Shown here: in pieces, positions 8,309 through 17,072 of the stretch
Numbering within the stretch: position 1 is the stretch's first letter
How the letters are laid out: the number at the start of each line of letters is the position of its first letter
From: Calothrix sp. FI2-JRJ7
GTDB taxonomy: Bacteria > Cyanobacteriota > Cyanobacteriia > Cyanobacteriales > Nostocaceae
NCBI GenBank assembly: GCA_019359675.1
Contig: JAHHGX010000083.1
Span: forward strand, 1 to 64,000
DNA length: 64,000 nt
Reading direction: 5' to 3'
Made by a program: the position numbers and the translations under genes
Notes under the pieces: generated by a model
The model's input: the letters and a program-made list of their open reading frames with translations, nothing else
Databases searched by the model: none
Told to the model about the DNA's origin: nothing

Positions 8309-9436
8309 ATGAAACGTCCAAATCGTCTAACTATATTTGCTGTAATTATTCTTGGAGTTTTAATTTTTATAACTTTGTTTGCTGCTCCTAATCGTAGCAG
8401 ACTTAATAATGGTTCTACTTATAATCGGGCGCCTGAAGGTTATGGCGCCTGGTATAGTTATATGCAGCGTCGAGGCAAAATCGAACGTTGGCAGCGACCT
8501 GCTATAGATATTAAATCTAAAAAAGACCTTATAACTCTTTTGCAAGTAAACCCACCTAAATTTGGCGTTGCTCCAGAATATGAACTACAAGGTTGGATAG
8601 AAAAAGGCAATAATCTCATAGTCTTAGATTACACCGGAAAAGCAACAGGAGCAGGTTTTAGTACAATTCATAAGTCAAGTGCAGGTGATGTAAAAATAGA
8701 CACTACTAAACGGTATGAAATTTCTTTCCCAAAATCGGAAGTAGAGCCATTATTGAGCGATGATAGAGGCGCCATTGTTTGGCAAACAAGATATGGTAAA
8801 GGTAAGGTTATATATTCTGTTACTCCTGAACTGGCAGCTAATGCATATCAAAACGAACCTGGAAATTTTGAGTTTTTAGCGCAGTTAGCTAGTGATAATA
8901 ATAAAAGGAAAATATATATAGATGAGTATATACACGGCTATAAAGATAAAGATATTAAAGAAGCTAAAGGTGAAGGAGATATTCAAACTTACTTTATCCA
9001 GAAACCTATTTTTACAGCCTTTATTCAAGCTGGCATTTTGCTGCTAGTACTAATATTTGCACAAAATCGTCGTTTTGGTAAAATAGCTACTTTACAAGCA
9101 CCAACAGTAGATAACAGTCAAGCATACATTCAAGCACTTGCCGCAGTTTTACAAAAAGCTGACTCTACCGACTTTGTTGTAGAGATGGTTGGTAAGGAAG
9201 AAATAAATCAACTGACACTTAATCTTGGTTTAGGTAAGAAAAATCTTATTGATATTACAGCACCTGACTCTGAGGAATTACTAAGCGCTTGGCAAAACAA
9301 GTTTGGTGCTGGGTCAGATTTAGAATCTGCCTTGCGTGTACAATCTCAACAAGGACAGCGGCGCCTGAGTGAAAAAGATTTGATAGCTTGGTTAAGGAAA
9401 TGGGGCAATATACGTAAATTAACTCATCACTCGTAA
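8309..9436 (+). CDS. DUF4350 domain membrane protein
   Basis: This 375-residue protein opens with a membrane anchor (LTIFAVIILGVLIFITLFAA, residues 6-25). It then has APEGYGAWYSYMQRRG, typical of DUF4350, in which the domain resembles a Rossmann-like glutamine-amidotransferase fold without obvious catalytic residues. A second membrane helix lies at about residues 243-261 (AFIQAGILLLVLIFAQNRRFG). It completes the usual DUF4129-DUF4350-MoxR-DUF58 gene order. No enzymatic role is established. The gene ends directly at a palindromic repeat that separates it from moxR. Confidence 0.75.
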   Translation: MKRPNRLTIFAVIILGVLIFITLFAAPNRSRLNNGSTYNRAPEGYGAWYSYMQRRGKIERWQRPAIDIKSKKDLITLLQVNPPKFGVAPEYELQGWIEKGNNLIVLDYTGKATGAGFSTIHKSSAGDVKIDTTKRYEISFPKSEVEPLLSDDRGAIVWQTRYGKGKVIYSVTPELAANAYQNEPGNFEFLAQLASDNNKRKIYIDEYIHGYKDKDIKEAKGEGDIQTYFIQKPIFTAFIQAGILLLVLIFAQNRRFGKIATLQAPTVDNSQAYIQALAAVLQKADSTDFVVEMVGKEEINQLTLNLGLGKKNLIDITAPDSEELLSAWQNKFGAGSDLESALRVQSQQGQRRLSEKDLIAWLRKWGNIRKLTHHS

Positions 9437-9514
9437 GGTGCGTGACGCTCGTAAGGTGCGTGACGCTACTAGATAGCTTGCTTCGTTTTAAGATTGTTGA
9501 TGGCGTCACGCACC
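9437..9514. repeat. GGTGCGTGACGC palindromic repeat with duplicated left arm
   Basis: Left arm GGTGCGTGACGC occurs twice (9437-9448 and 9455-9466) and the right arm GCGTCACGCACC at 9503-9514. It fills the gap between the DUF4350 and moxR genes and supplies the first codons of an over-extended upstream reading of moxR. Confidence 0.85.
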
Positions 9515-9526
9515 CTACTTATTACA

Positions 9527-10477
9527 ATGAATCAAATGAATCCTGTTCTAATCCGTTTAAACCAAGCACTTAATCAAGTTGTTGTTGGTCAGTCTACGTT
9601 AATTGAGCAAACTTTGATAGGTTTATTATCAGGGGGACATATTATTTTAGAAGGTGTACCGGGTACTGGTAAGACTTTACTAGTTAAGGTATTGGCTCAA
9701 TTAATTAAAGCAGATTTTCGCCGTATTCAGTTAACACCCGATGTTTTGCCTGGGGATATTACTGGTACAAACATATTTGATTTGAATACTCGTAACTTCT
9801 CGCTCAAAAAGGGGCCAGTATTTACAGAGGTATTGCTTGCAGATGAAATTAACCGTACTCCTCCTAAAACTCAAGCTGCACTTTTGGAAGCTATGGAAGA
9901 GATGCAGGTGACACTTGATGGTGAGACTTTACCACTTCCTGATTTGTTTTGGGTGATTGCTACGCAAAACCCACTCGAATTTGAAGGAACTTATCCTTTA
10001 CCTGAAGCGCAGTTAGATAGATTTTTATTTAAACTGGTTGTAGATTATCCTGAACTTGCCGCTGAGAAGCAAATGCTATTAAATCGTAAAGCTGGGTTTG
10101 CTGCGCGTCGTTTGGACATCGCTAAGTTAGAACCTGTTGCTACTGTTGCTCAAATATTAGAAGTACGTCAAGCTGTAAAACTTGTCAAGGTTTCTGAAGC
10201 TATTATTGATTATATCTTGGCTTTAGTCGGCGCCTCGCGTCAGCATCCTGATTTAAATTTAGGCGCCTCACCACGTGCTGCGGGTTTATGGTTACAAACA
10301 TCGCAAGCATCAGCGTATGTTGCTGGCAGAGATTTTGTTACCCCAGATGACGTCAAAGTTGCCGCACTCCCATTATTACGCCATAGACTTATTTTAAAAT
10401 CCGAAGCTATGCTTGATGGTTTACAAATAGATGGTGTTATCGCCTCTATATTAAACAAAGTCCCAGTCCCAAGGTAA
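9527..10477 (+). CDS. MoxR-family AAA+ ATPase
   Basis: Walker A is GVPGTGKTLL, Walker B is VLLADEINRTPPKTQAALLEAMEE, and WVIATQNPLEFEGTYPLPEAQLDRF holds sensor 1 and the MoxR signature. These identify a MoxR chaperone-like ATPase of about 316 residues. MoxR proteins remodel or load cofactors into partner proteins, usually with VWA/DUF58 partners encoded alongside, as here. I place the start at the ATG at 9527 (MNQMNPVLIRL). Codons upstream of it, from 9494, translate the right arm of a palindromic repeat and are not family sequence. It is part of the 6.3-12 kb operon. Confidence 0.9.
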   Translation: MNQMNPVLIRLNQALNQVVVGQSTLIEQTLIGLLSGGHIILEGVPGTGKTLLVKVLAQLIKADFRRIQLTPDVLPGDITGTNIFDLNTRNFSLKKGPVFTEVLLADEINRTPPKTQAALLEAMEEMQVTLDGETLPLPDLFWVIATQNPLEFEGTYPLPEAQLDRFLFKLVVDYPELAAEKQMLLNRKAGFAARRLDIAKLEPVATVAQILEVRQAVKLVKVSEAIIDYILALVGASRQHPDLNLGASPRAAGLWLQTSQASAYVAGRDFVTPDDVKVAALPLLRHRLILKSEAMLDGLQIDGVIASILNKVPVPR

Positions 10478-10753
10478 GGTGCGTGAAAGCCATTATAATC
10501 AATCATGGAAACGAAAAACTCAAGTGCTTTCACGCAGCATTTACAAATTTAATTATAAGGTGTGTGACAGCCAATTTAATTATAAGGTGTGTGACAGCCA
10601 ATTTAATTATAAAGTGTGTGACAGCCAATTTAATTATAAAGTGTGTGACAGCCAATTTAATTATAAGATGCGTGACAGCCTATTTAATTATAAGGTGCGT
10701 GACGCTTCCAGATTACTCGCTTCGTTGTTATATTGTAAATGGCGTCACGCACC
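10478..10753. repeat. composite repeat block: two palindromes around a 27-bp tandem array
   Basis: GGTGCGTGAAAGC at 10478-10490 pairs with GCTTTCACGCA at 10526-10536. GGTGCGTGACGC at 10694-10705 pairs with GCGTCACGCACC at 10742-10753. Between them a 27-bp unit (AATTTAATTATAAGGTGTGTG plus ACAGCC) is repeated about six times from 10546 to 10707, with point changes. Each unit carries one left-arm-like half (GGTGTGTGACAGCC). Because 27 is a multiple of three, the block reads open in several frames, but I see no real gene there. Confidence 0.9.
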
Positions 10754-10759
10754 CTACTA

Positions 10760-12082
10760 ATGATTCCAACTAGAAAGGTTTATTTATTGTTGACTTTGGG
10801 GATTATATTTGCCCCTGCTATTGCAAGTTTTACTAAAGTCTCAACTGGCATAGCTGTTATTTTACTGTATGATGCAGTAATCTTAACTTTAATGATTATT
10901 GATAGTTTACGTGTGCGTCGTTCTCGTGTTGATGTTACGCGCGAGTTACCTCCACGGTTATCGATTGGACGTGATAATCCTGTTAAGTTAGAAGTAAAAT
11001 CTACTACTAGTACGATTGTTAAAGTTTGCGATTATTATCCAAATACTGTTAATGTTAATCAGTCTTTGATTCGTGTTAAAGTAGAGAAAAATACTACTAG
11101 CGAAGTCACTTATACAGCGTTTCCGACTAAAAGGGGAGAATTTGATTGGGGAAATCTTCAAATACGCCAACTTGGCGCCTGGGGTTTAGGATGGGATAAT
11201 TGGAAAGTTCCGCAAAGTTTGAAAGTTAAGGTTTATCCAGATTTAATTGGGTTAAGAAGTCTTTCAATACGTTTGACGTTACAATCTTCTGGGTCGATGC
11301 GTCAGTTTCGACAGTTAGGTATTGGTACAGAGTTTTCGGAGTTACGAAATTACCGTAGTGGTGATGATTTGCGGTTAGTTGATTGGAAGGCAACTGCAAG
11401 ACGTGTTGGTGCCAGTGGTAATACATCACCGCTTGTTAGGGTTTTAGAACCAGAACAAGAACAAACGCTGTTAATTTTGCTTGACCGGGGTCGTTTGATG
11501 ACTCAGCAAGTTCAGGGTTTACAAAGGTTTGACTGGGGTTTAAATGCAACTTTATCGTTGGCGTTGGCTGGGTTAAATCGTGGTGATAAAGTTGGAATAG
11601 GTGTATTTGACCGTCAAATTCACACTTGGATTCCTCCTGAACGTGGACAACATCAACTTAGTCATCTTATTGACCGCTTAACTCCTATTCAACCAGTGCT
11701 TTTGGAATCCGATTATGTTGGTGCAGTCACTCATGTCGTCCAAAAACAAACTCGACGCTGTTTAATTGTTGTTATTACCGATATTATTGATACCACTGCT
11801 TCCGCTGAATTATTAAGTGCTTTATCACGACTTACACCCCGCTATCTATCATTTTGCGTGGCTTTGCGTGATCCTCAAGTTGATACTATTGCTCGTACTT
11901 TTACTGAAGATGGTCAAGGCGCCTATACCCGTGCTGTTGCTTTAGATTTGATGGCACAACGTCAAGTTGCATTTGCCAAGCTCAAAGGTCGTGGTGTATT
12001 GGTGTTAGACGCACCAGCAAATCAAATTAGTGATGAGTTAGTCGAAAGATATTTACAACTCAAAGCCCGTAATCAACTGTAA
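10760..12082 (+). CDS. DUF58 domain (VWA-like) membrane protein
   Basis: This 440-residue protein has two N-terminal membrane helices (YLLLTLGIIFAPAIA and GIAVILLYDAVILTLMII). It also has the DUF58 hallmark (GTEFSELRNYRSGDDLRLVDWKATARR, about residues 190-216) and a VWA-like segment beginning TLLILLDRGRLM with a D-x-G-x(n) metal-site-like start. DUF58 proteins are the usual partners of MoxR ATPases. Start chosen at the ATG at 10760, because codons upstream belong to a repeat arm. Last gene of the five-gene operon; its start is separated from moxR by about 280 bp of repeats, so expression may depend on read-through or a local promoter. Confidence 0.85.
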   Translation: MIPTRKVYLLLTLGIIFAPAIASFTKVSTGIAVILLYDAVILTLMIIDSLRVRRSRVDVTRELPPRLSIGRDNPVKLEVKSTTSTIVKVCDYYPNTVNVNQSLIRVKVEKNTTSEVTYTAFPTKRGEFDWGNLQIRQLGAWGLGWDNWKVPQSLKVKVYPDLIGLRSLSIRLTLQSSGSMRQFRQLGIGTEFSELRNYRSGDDLRLVDWKATARRVGASGNTSPLVRVLEPEQEQTLLILLDRGRLMTQQVQGLQRFDWGLNATLSLALAGLNRGDKVGIGVFDRQIHTWIPPERGQHQLSHLIDRLTPIQPVLLESDYVGAVTHVVQKQTRRCLIVVITDIIDTTASAELLSALSRLTPRYLSFCVALRDPQVDTIARTFTEDGQGAYTRAVALDLMAQRQVAFAKLKGRGVLVLDAPANQISDELVERYLQLKARNQL

Positions 12083-12387
12083 ATATTTGAGAAATTTGAG
12101 GAAATTGTGAGGAAACCCGTAGTATCGGCGCCCACCTGTGCGGTCATTTGTATAAAAATATCGCTAACTACACAAATTCACCCTGTAACCAATGCGCTTT
12201 TTTTGCGTTAACGCAGTTTGCCCGGAGGGCGAATAATACGTAATTTTTATAAATTTAAGTTACATAATTTACTTTAAATAAATTACTGCACAGTTCGTAT
12301 GCCTGTGCTATAAGGAATGGTTCTTTATTCAGTTGCAAGTCATAGTCATATCGAGTATGATTTATTGAAGAAGATAAATCTTTAGAT
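12083..12387. other. intergenic region downstream of DUF58 gene
   Basis: 305 bp with one GGCGCC, a short TGCGTTAACGCA palindrome near 12205 followed by GCCCGGAGGGC, then AT-rich sequence leading to the ZIP gene. No reading frame or family repeat is convincing. Confidence 0.4.
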
Positions 12388-13158
12388 ATGAATAATCTTG
12401 TTATAGGTACAATTGCTAGTTTAGGTGCGGGTCTTGCGACATTTATCGGCGCCTTGCCAATATTGTTGCCGATTAACTTAACACAGCGGGTACAAGGAAT
12501 AATGCTCGGTTTTGGTGGGGGAGTGATGTTAGCGGCAACATCGTTTTCTTTGGTGCTGCCGGGAACCGAAGCGGCGATGAGTCTTGGTTACTCTAAGGCT
12601 TATGCAGCGTTGATAATGGTTGTAGGAATATTGCTTGGAGGTTTGTTTTTGCAGTTAGCGCATAAACTGCTGCCTCACGAGCATTTTATTAAGGGGAAAG
12701 AAAGTAGAATCGATAATTTGAAGCGTATTTGGTTGTTTATTGGTGCAATTACGATTCATAATTTTCCTGAAGGGTTAGCTGTAGGGGTAAATTTTGGTAA
12801 TAATAATATAAAAGATGGTTTACCTGTGGCGATGGGTATTGGTTTGCAGAATATTCCCGAAGGTTTAGTAGTGGCGTTATCGCTAGTTACAGAGGGATAT
12901 TCTAAAGGTTATGCGTTATGGATTTCGTTATTAACAGGTTTGGTTGAACCTATTGGTGGTTTAATAGGCGCCTCGGTAGTAAGTATAGCCAACTTTGTTT
13001 TACCTTGGGCAATGGCATTTGCTGCGGGCGCCATGTTATTTGTAATTAGCGACGAAATTATACCAGAGTCCCATCGTAAAGGTTTAGAGAAAGAAGGAAC
13101 GATTGGTGTAATGATAGGTTTTGTAGTAATGATGTTTTTAGATATTGCGCTTGGATAA
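12388..13158 (+). CDS. ZIP-family divalent metal transporter
   Basis: This 256-residue integral membrane protein has about eight predicted helices. It carries the two ZIP metal-binding signatures in the fourth and fifth helices, HNFPEGLAVGV (about residue 128) and QNIPEGLVVAL (about residue 153). A cytosolic His-containing loop (HKLLPHEHF) follows helix 3. ZIP proteins import Zn2+ or related divalent cations into the cytosol; the bacterial GufA/ZupT branch is the closest by eye. Metal preference cannot be read. The gene is single, ends 5 bp from the convergent YjbQ gene, and no Fur/Zur site is evident. Confidence 0.88.
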   Translation: MNNLVIGTIASLGAGLATFIGALPILLPINLTQRVQGIMLGFGGGVMLAATSFSLVLPGTEAAMSLGYSKAYAALIMVVGILLGGLFLQLAHKLLPHEHFIKGKESRIDNLKRIWLFIGAITIHNFPEGLAVGVNFGNNNIKDGLPVAMGIGLQNIPEGLVVALSLVTEGYSKGYALWISLLTGLVEPIGGLIGASVVSIANFVLPWAMAFAAGAMLFVISDEIIPESHRKGLEKEGTIGVMIGFVVMMFLDIALG

Positions 13159-13163
13159 TGGAA

Positions 13164-13577
13164 TTAACTAGATATATGAACAACTAATTCTCTAACGTGG
13201 TTGTGCTGACGGTGTTCCCAAATATAAATTCCTTGCCATGTCCCTAATACTAGTTGTCCTCGGTTAATGGGGATATGTTCTGAGGTATGAGTGATAGCAG
13301 TACGAATATGTGCTGGCATATCGTCGGGACCTTCGGCGTCATGGATATATTTTGCTGATTCGGGTACTAACTTCGCCATAAAGTTCACTAAATCTTTTAA
13401 TACATCGGGGTCAGCATTTTCTTGAATAATTAAGCTTGCTGAAGTGTGGCGTAAAAATAGGGTGCAAAGTCCTGTATCTACTTTTGATTCGGCTACTATC
13501 TCGGCAATATTTGATGTAATATTACGTAGCGATTTTGCATTGGTAGAAATTCTGAGTAATTTTTGATAGTGAGACAT
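13164..13577 (-). CDS. YjbQ / UPF0047 family protein
   Basis: The 137-residue protein carries the family signature LCTLFLRHTSASLIIQENADP plus AHIRTAITHTSEHIPI and GTWQGIYIWEHRQHNHVRELVVHI, with its conserved His residues. The family (UPF0047, E. coli YjbQ) is a small beta-barrel protein with weak thiamine-phosphate synthase activity in some members; the true role is unsettled. It is convergent with the ZIP gene. A palindromic repeat lies just upstream of its start. Confidence 0.88.
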   Translation of the reverse strand: MSHYQKLLRISTNAKSLRNITSNIAEIVAESKVDTGLCTLFLRHTSASLIIQENADPDVLKDLVNFMAKLVPESAKYIHDAEGPDDMPAHIRTAITHTSEHIPINRGQLVLGTWQGIYIWEHRQHNHVRELVVHISS

Positions 13578-13602
13578 TGCTTAACAGTAGATAATATGGT
13601 AG

Positions 13603-13661
13603 GGTGCGTGACAGCCTTTATAAACTTAAATCAAACGCAAAATAAACTGCTGTCACGCACC
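13603..13661. repeat. GGTGCGTGACAGC palindromic repeat
   Basis: Perfect 13-bp arms GGTGCGTGACAGC (13603-13615) and GCTGTCACGCACC (13649-13661). Stem variant ACAGC instead of ACGC, changed in both arms. Confidence 0.85.
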
Positions 13662-13704
13662 ATCTTAATATATATTATAATCTTCCCACCATCCCACAAG
13701 ATGC

Positions 13705-14523
13705 TTATCTTACGATAAAATTGGATGCATTTTGTTGTAGAATTTTGAGTTCTCCGAGAATTGGTTTGTTTGCTAAATTTTTTAATCCGACATTGGTTAA
13801 TAGGTTTTGCCAGTCTTGCTGGAAGGTTGTATTTTGTGGTTCGGCAATACGAAGTAAAGCTAACTCGCTCAATGCTGTGTACCATATACCATTGTGAGCA
13901 TATGCTGCAATTTTTGCTCGCGGTGTGGTGGCAGCTTTTAACTGTTGTTCTAATTTTACATCCGGCGCCACTCTTTTGAGCGAACCGCTAACAAAGTTGG
14001 GGATAGATGATTTAGATGTAGTATTGTTTTGGCAATAAAGCTTGAAGTACCATGTGTAAGTTTTATTAATTTCTAAGGGTTTTGCTGTCTTTAATTTCAG
14101 GCTAAAAATACCAGGTTGAGTGGGTACAGAAAACGAAGTTCGCATAACGTCGTTTTTTTCCTCATCTTGCAACGAAAACTCACCTGCTGATACTTGATTT
14201 AATTTAAAAGGTATGTAAAACCATAGAGTTGGATTTTGTTCTATTACCAACCCTGAGCGATTATTTGGTATTAAAGCTTCTAATGGCATTTCTACAGATG
14301 GGCAGTCACCACGACTACCAGTACCCTTTCTGCCACCTGGTCTACCTTGGCTTGAGCCATCTGGCTCATTAGTATTAAAATGAATTGGTGTACTATTAAT
14401 ATTTTCGACTTGATTGACTTGTGCTATTGCGGGCATAAAATATGACACAACAATCAAATTCAATAAGCTAATAATGGCGGTTTTACAGCTTTTTAGACAA
14501 AAGATTTTCAGTATTTCCTCCAC
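13705..14523 (-). CDS. DUF928 family secreted protein
   Basis: This 272-residue protein has a signal peptide with cleavage likely after MPAIA. A DUF928-type domain follows: PLEALIPNN, GLVIEQNPTLWFYIPF and the GIFSLKL / TYTWYFKLYCQ strands, then a helical tail containing AYAHNGIWYTALSELALLR. DUF928 is essentially confined to cyanobacteria and is commonly found beside CHASE2/CHAT and DUF1822 genes. It should act outside the cytoplasmic membrane. It is the last gene of the leftward CHAT module but lies 276 bp after it, across a repeat-filled gap, so it may have its own promoter. Confidence 0.78.
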   Translation of the reverse strand: MEEILKIFCLKSCKTAIISLLNLIVVSYFMPAIAQVNQVENINSTPIHFNTNEPDGSSQGRPGGRKGTGSRGDCPSVEMPLEALIPNNRSGLVIEQNPTLWFYIPFKLNQVSAGEFSLQDEEKNDVMRTSFSVPTQPGIFSLKLKTAKPLEINKTYTWYFKLYCQNNTTSKSSIPNFVSGSLKRVAPDVKLEQQLKAATTPRAKIAAYAHNGIWYTALSELALLRIAEPQNTTFQQDWQNLLTNVGLKNLANKPILGELKILQQNASNFIVR

Positions 14524-14643
14524 AGGTATAGTATTAACTTTATACTTTATGTTTTACATTTGTCTAAGTAAAGAAATACATCTGGTTCTATAGTTTTATC
14601 TGTATTTAGACATCATTTTATGCGTAATTATTTAATCTTACGA

Positions 14644-14731
14644 AGAAACCCGGTTTCTAGATGAAGAAACCGGGTTTCTAAGCAATACTGTCTTATTTAT
14701 TACAACCTGTCAATGAAGAAACGCGGTTTCT
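14644..14731. repeat. three AGAAACCCGGTTTCT palindromes
   Basis: AGAAACCCGGTTTCT at 14644-14658, AGAAACCGGGTTTCT at 14665-14679 and the variant AGAAACGCGGTTTCT at 14717-14731, in the gap between the CHASE2-CHAT and DUF928 genes. Same family as copies at 27814, 30151, 34719, 34770, 55060 and 55162. Confidence 0.85.
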
Positions 14732-14799
14732 ATAGACTTTCAAACTGGCAGTGCTTGCTAAGAAAACCAGCATCGATGGTACTAAGGGTATCCAAATAC

Positions 14800-17072
14800 C
14801 TATATAAATATGTAAAGACAAACACCATAAAGCACTCCGCAGCTAATCACTGCCGTCAAAATTAGGCGCCGTGTTGATTGTATAGTTAAAGCTATTGTTG
14901 CTCCAACTAAAGCCCACGACCATATCCAAATATATTCGCTCCATTTTGGCAGCACATTCAATAAAGGACGATTATTTAACACTGCACTCAAAATTTGACT
15001 AACCATATGTGCTTGCACAACTACACCCGCAATTTGAGAGTGAGGCCATTTTCCTTTTGTGTAAGGTGTAGACCAACGCAGGTCATTAAAGCTGTCGGCA
15101 GTTGTACCAATGAGAACTATACGATTTTTAACTAAATCTGAAGTTAACTTGTTATTTAATACGTCTTGGACAGTGAATGTTCTGATATATGGATTGGCAG
15201 CACGCCAGTTCAATAGTACTTGGTGTCCTTGACTATTTATATTGTGATAGGCGCCACTGTTTGATTGTAAGTTATTAAAGACTTTATTATCGATAACTAA
15301 ATTTTTGTCTGGAGTTAACTTGGAACCAATATTTTCACTCGCTAGATAACGGGTCGCAACTCGAAAACTAAAAGATTTATCTGTTTTACATTTAGCGAAT
15401 GCAGCAGATGGAGGCGCCATTGCCAGCAGGTGACGACGTAAAATAGTGTCGGGGTCAAGGACACATCACTAAAACCAACACTTGTTTGTAAAGTTTCTGG
15501 TGGTGGTGGGACTCCTGGGTCGGTATTATCTTCACCGCTTTTACAAACAGCGATAAAGTTATCACTTCGCATGACTGCTGTTAGGTTTTGGAAATTAGCT
15601 TCCACTGGGTTCTCTCGATAAAGGTCTAAACCTATTACACGAGGTTTAAATTGCTGTATTTTTTCCATAACAGTAGCAAGAGTTCTGTTAGATAAAGACA
15701 ACCCTCGTCTTTCTTGGGGATTTTGAGCTTGAACATCTGCTTCTGTCACCGTTATAACTATGATTCGATTATCGGGTTTTTCAGCAGGACGACTACGCAT
15801 AATTTTGTCGAAAGCTGAAAGTTCCCATGACTCCATAATTCCAGTACTGCGTACTCCTATTACTACACTACTTACCAGCAAACTGACTTGAAGTAATGCT
15901 GTAAATAAAAACTTCTTTGGTAAATTAAGTTTATATACAAAAGATTCGCTTCTCCAAACCAATGGTGCTGCTGCTGGGTTTTGACATATTACAGGCAACC
16001 AACTCGCACAAGGATATTCATCTTCTAATCCTTGTAACCTTGCTTGTGCTTCTCGCACCGACATATACAAAGACTTACCAGTTGCAAATGCTTCGATAAA
16101 ATTGTTTAAAAACGCTTGGGCAATAATATCTGGAACTGGTTCACGCATCACTATAATTTGCGGAATGTGTAGCGATGCTAAATCACGTGCTAGTCCAAGA
16201 CCATCACACGAATTAAATATAGTTAGACTTAAACCGTTAGATAATGCTGCCCGTAAAGCGTTTTTTAGTTGCGAAATCGTTAAAGTATCTGTTTTGTTTA
16301 TTTGAATTGTACCCGTCTCGCCATCCGATTGACTAGAGCTATGTCCAGCAAAAAATATTATATCCCATCCTTGCTTATCCCAAAGCCAGTAATCTAACTC
16401 TCGACGTTTGGGTTCTACTAAAAATACTGTTTGTGCGTTTGTAAGCTCTAATATGGCTCGGTCTTTTTCTACGTCAATTCCTTCACTGTTTCCCAAAATT
16501 GCTAAAATCCGCATTGGACGATTTGGATTTTTCGCACTTGGTTGGAGATATTCAAATTCTGAAGTACTTAGGCAAACTACTGCGTTGACATAATCTTCAA
16601 AAAAATCCCACAAATGCCAAGGTATTTTTCGAGCTTCTTCGTCTTCTGTCTCGAATATAAATTTTATCTCATCGCTCGGCGCCAGTTTTGTGCGTAACTT
16701 TTGATTGACGTGTATAAATGATAAAGATTTAAACCATAAATTAATATGATGCTGCAACTCTTCACATAAACTACTGAATTCCATTAACGAAACATTTGTA
16801 ACATCTTCTTCTTCAACCTCAACGTCAAAATCATTGGTACGAATGTCATAATTTCTTAACTTTCGCCAACTTCTATCGTGATAAAGCGCTTCGTTGAGCA
16901 AACAATAAAGTAGCTGCCAACGTCTATATGACTCAGAAATTTCTGGTGCAGCAGGCAAACTCCCCACCATTTGTGTTGGTGCGTTTGTATTTTCCCATAG
17001 TTGAATTGTAACAGTCGAAAAACCTTGTCTGAAATTACCCTTACCCAAATTTAATACTACTGACTTATTCAT
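14800..17072 (-). pseudogene. CHAT-CHASE2 transmembrane receptor, frameshifted
   Basis: The first 540 or so residues (17072 down to about 15450) begin with an N-terminal domain shared with the protein at 23356-25995 (SLPAAPEI). A CHAT caspase-like protease domain follows, with catalytic His244 in FAGHS and Cys289 in FNSCDGLGLA. Then come a membrane helix (LFTALLQVSLLVSSVVIGV) and a CHASE2 sensor (FDKIMRSRPAEKPDNRIIVI). At VGFSDVSL the frame breaks. The neighbouring frame continues with DPDTILRRHLLAMAPP, the rest of CHASE2 and three C-terminal helices ending at 14800. One base appears to be missing near 15456-15460. Repaired length would be about 758 residues. The upstream half alone would keep the protease but lose the sensor's end. 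The start overlaps the DUF1822 stop (ATGA). Confidence 0.8.

Noticed and set aside
9437-10753. Possible CRISPR array because of repeated 27-bp units
   Set aside because: Units are directly contiguous with no variable spacers and no cas genes nearby.
10479-10773. Two overlapping rightward frames with peptide repeats (NYKVCDSQF-like, LIIRCVTAN-like)
   Set aside because: They translate the 27-bp tandem DNA repeat in two frames. Periodicity of 27 keeps any frame open, and nothing outside the repeat looks like protein.
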